From Gemmatimonadota bacterium (GTDB lineage Bacteria; Gemmatimonadota; Gemmatimonadetes; Gemmatimonadales; Gemmatimonadaceae): a stretch of DNA of 6,322 bases. The stretch is taken from the NCBI GenBank assembly GCA_003222065.1, contig QHUV01000334.1, positions 1-6,322 of the forward strand. The letters run 5' to 3'. Under the pieces are notes generated by a model. That model did not search any database and was not told the DNA's origin. It was given only the letters and a program-made list of their open reading frames with translations. Below, in pieces: positions 6,025 through 6,322 of this stretch. How positions within the stretch are numbered: position 1 is the stretch's first letter; each line of letters opens with the position of its first letter. A program made the position numbers and the translations under genes.

Positions 6025-6252
6025 ATGGCACGGAGCGCGTCGTTGCGTGAGTCCGCCGAAGTGAATGGCTCGCTTGACGAGCCGGGGCTTGCGGTGGAGC
6101 TTGACCGGATCGAGCAAGCACGATTCGAGGCGGAGCAAGGCCTAACGACGAGCGGAGTCCTTCTGCTGCTCTGCATCGTATTGTTCGCGCTGCACTGGCG
6201 CTGGCTACGATCGCGGGACGCCAGGATAGACGAGCCAAGAGGTTCGAGTTAG
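6025..6252 (+). CDS. possible small single-span membrane protein
   Basis: Up to 75 residues, from an ATG at 6025 to TAG at 6250-6252. A TTG at 6043 is better placed behind a GGAG (6032-6035, 7-base gap) and would give 69 residues. The product has an acidic amphipathic stretch, LAVELDRIEQARFEAEQGL (22-40), then one hydrophobic helix, GVLLLLCIVLFALHW (44-58), then Arg-rich RWLRSRDAR, so the C-terminus is probably cytoplasmic. No family is recognised. It is divergent from the amidohydrolase and ends eight bases before the palindrome at 6261. The ordered helix-membrane-basic layout favours a real gene, but a chance ORF is possible. Confidence 0.45.
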   Translation: MARSASLRESAEVNGSLDEPGLAVELDRIEQARFEAEQGLTTSGVLLLLCIVLFALHWRWLRSRDARIDEPRGSS

Positions 6253-6260
6253 GGCCATGC

Positions 6261-6291
6261 TTGTCATCCTGAGCGACGCGAAGGATGACAA
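6261..6291. repeat. 10-bp perfect palindrome of dispersed 'GTCATCCTGAGCG' type
   Basis: TTGTCATCCT (6261-6270) and AGGATGACAA (6282-6291) are exact reverse complements around GAGCGACGCGA. The core 'TCATCCTGAGCG...GCGAAGGAT' is one I know as a widespread intergenic repeat in Acidobacteriota and similar genomes. It lies just after the stop of the small membrane protein and can fold as a strong hairpin, which may act as its terminator. The following GCGCATTGCCGCGCGAAG may belong to the same element, which then runs out of the window. Confidence 0.7.
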
Positions 6292-6322
6292 TTAGCGCAT
6301 TGCCGCGCGAAGACGGGCCTTC

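Noticed and set aside
5237..6064. 275-codon plus-strand ORF opposite the amidohydrolase
   Set aside because: His/Arg/Asp-rich antisense shadow of a clearly coding gene; no motif of its own.
5981..6238. N-terminal extension of the amidohydrolase to 559 residues
   Set aside because: It lacks any domain, would bury the signal peptide, and the ATG at 5980 has a good GGAG site.

Overview
The window is GC-rich bacterial DNA with an accessory, soil-bacterium character. A PadR repressor is paired with a long duplicated MacB/FtsX-type permease, next to a small 'GWLxFES...RRLxPxPxxW' protein and an exported amidohydrolase with an 'AQ' signal-cleavage site. Together these point to Gemmatimonadota, with Acidobacteriota as second choice. 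This placement is inferred from gene style; no rRNA or marker gene is present.

Layout. 1-210 (+): the 3' end of a Spy-like (LTxxQ) periplasmic protein. 198-397 (-): a decayed stretch with a short possible ORF and an out-of-frame scrap of a second permease. 398-2902 (-): an ADOP-type ABC permease that appears to lack an internal block of about 70 residues including one membrane helix. 2904-3245 (-): its PadR regulator, one base away (TAG-G-ATG), under a perfect 9-5-9 inverted repeat at 3277-3299 that is the likely operator. 3357-3611 (-): a small protein of unknown function. 3727-4203 (+): a free-standing helical domain resembling the N-terminal region of RsbRD-type sensors. 4204-4558: 355 bases without a gene, built around an imperfect long inverted repeat with smaller hairpins and a degenerate 9-base repeat. 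4559-5980 (-): an exported amidohydrolase with all expected metal ligands. 6025-6252 (+): a possible small single-helix membrane protein, followed at 6261-6291 by a perfect palindrome of a dispersed-repeat type.

Functionally, padR and the permease form one clear unit: a self-regulated, translationally coupled repressor-permease pair without an ATPase gene here. The other genes look independent. I see no phage, CRISPR, transposase or RNA gene, and no clear multi-gene novel system. The most unusual points are the internal deletion in the permease, the permease scrap just behind its stop codon, the PadR palindrome, and the foldback repeat between convergent genes.
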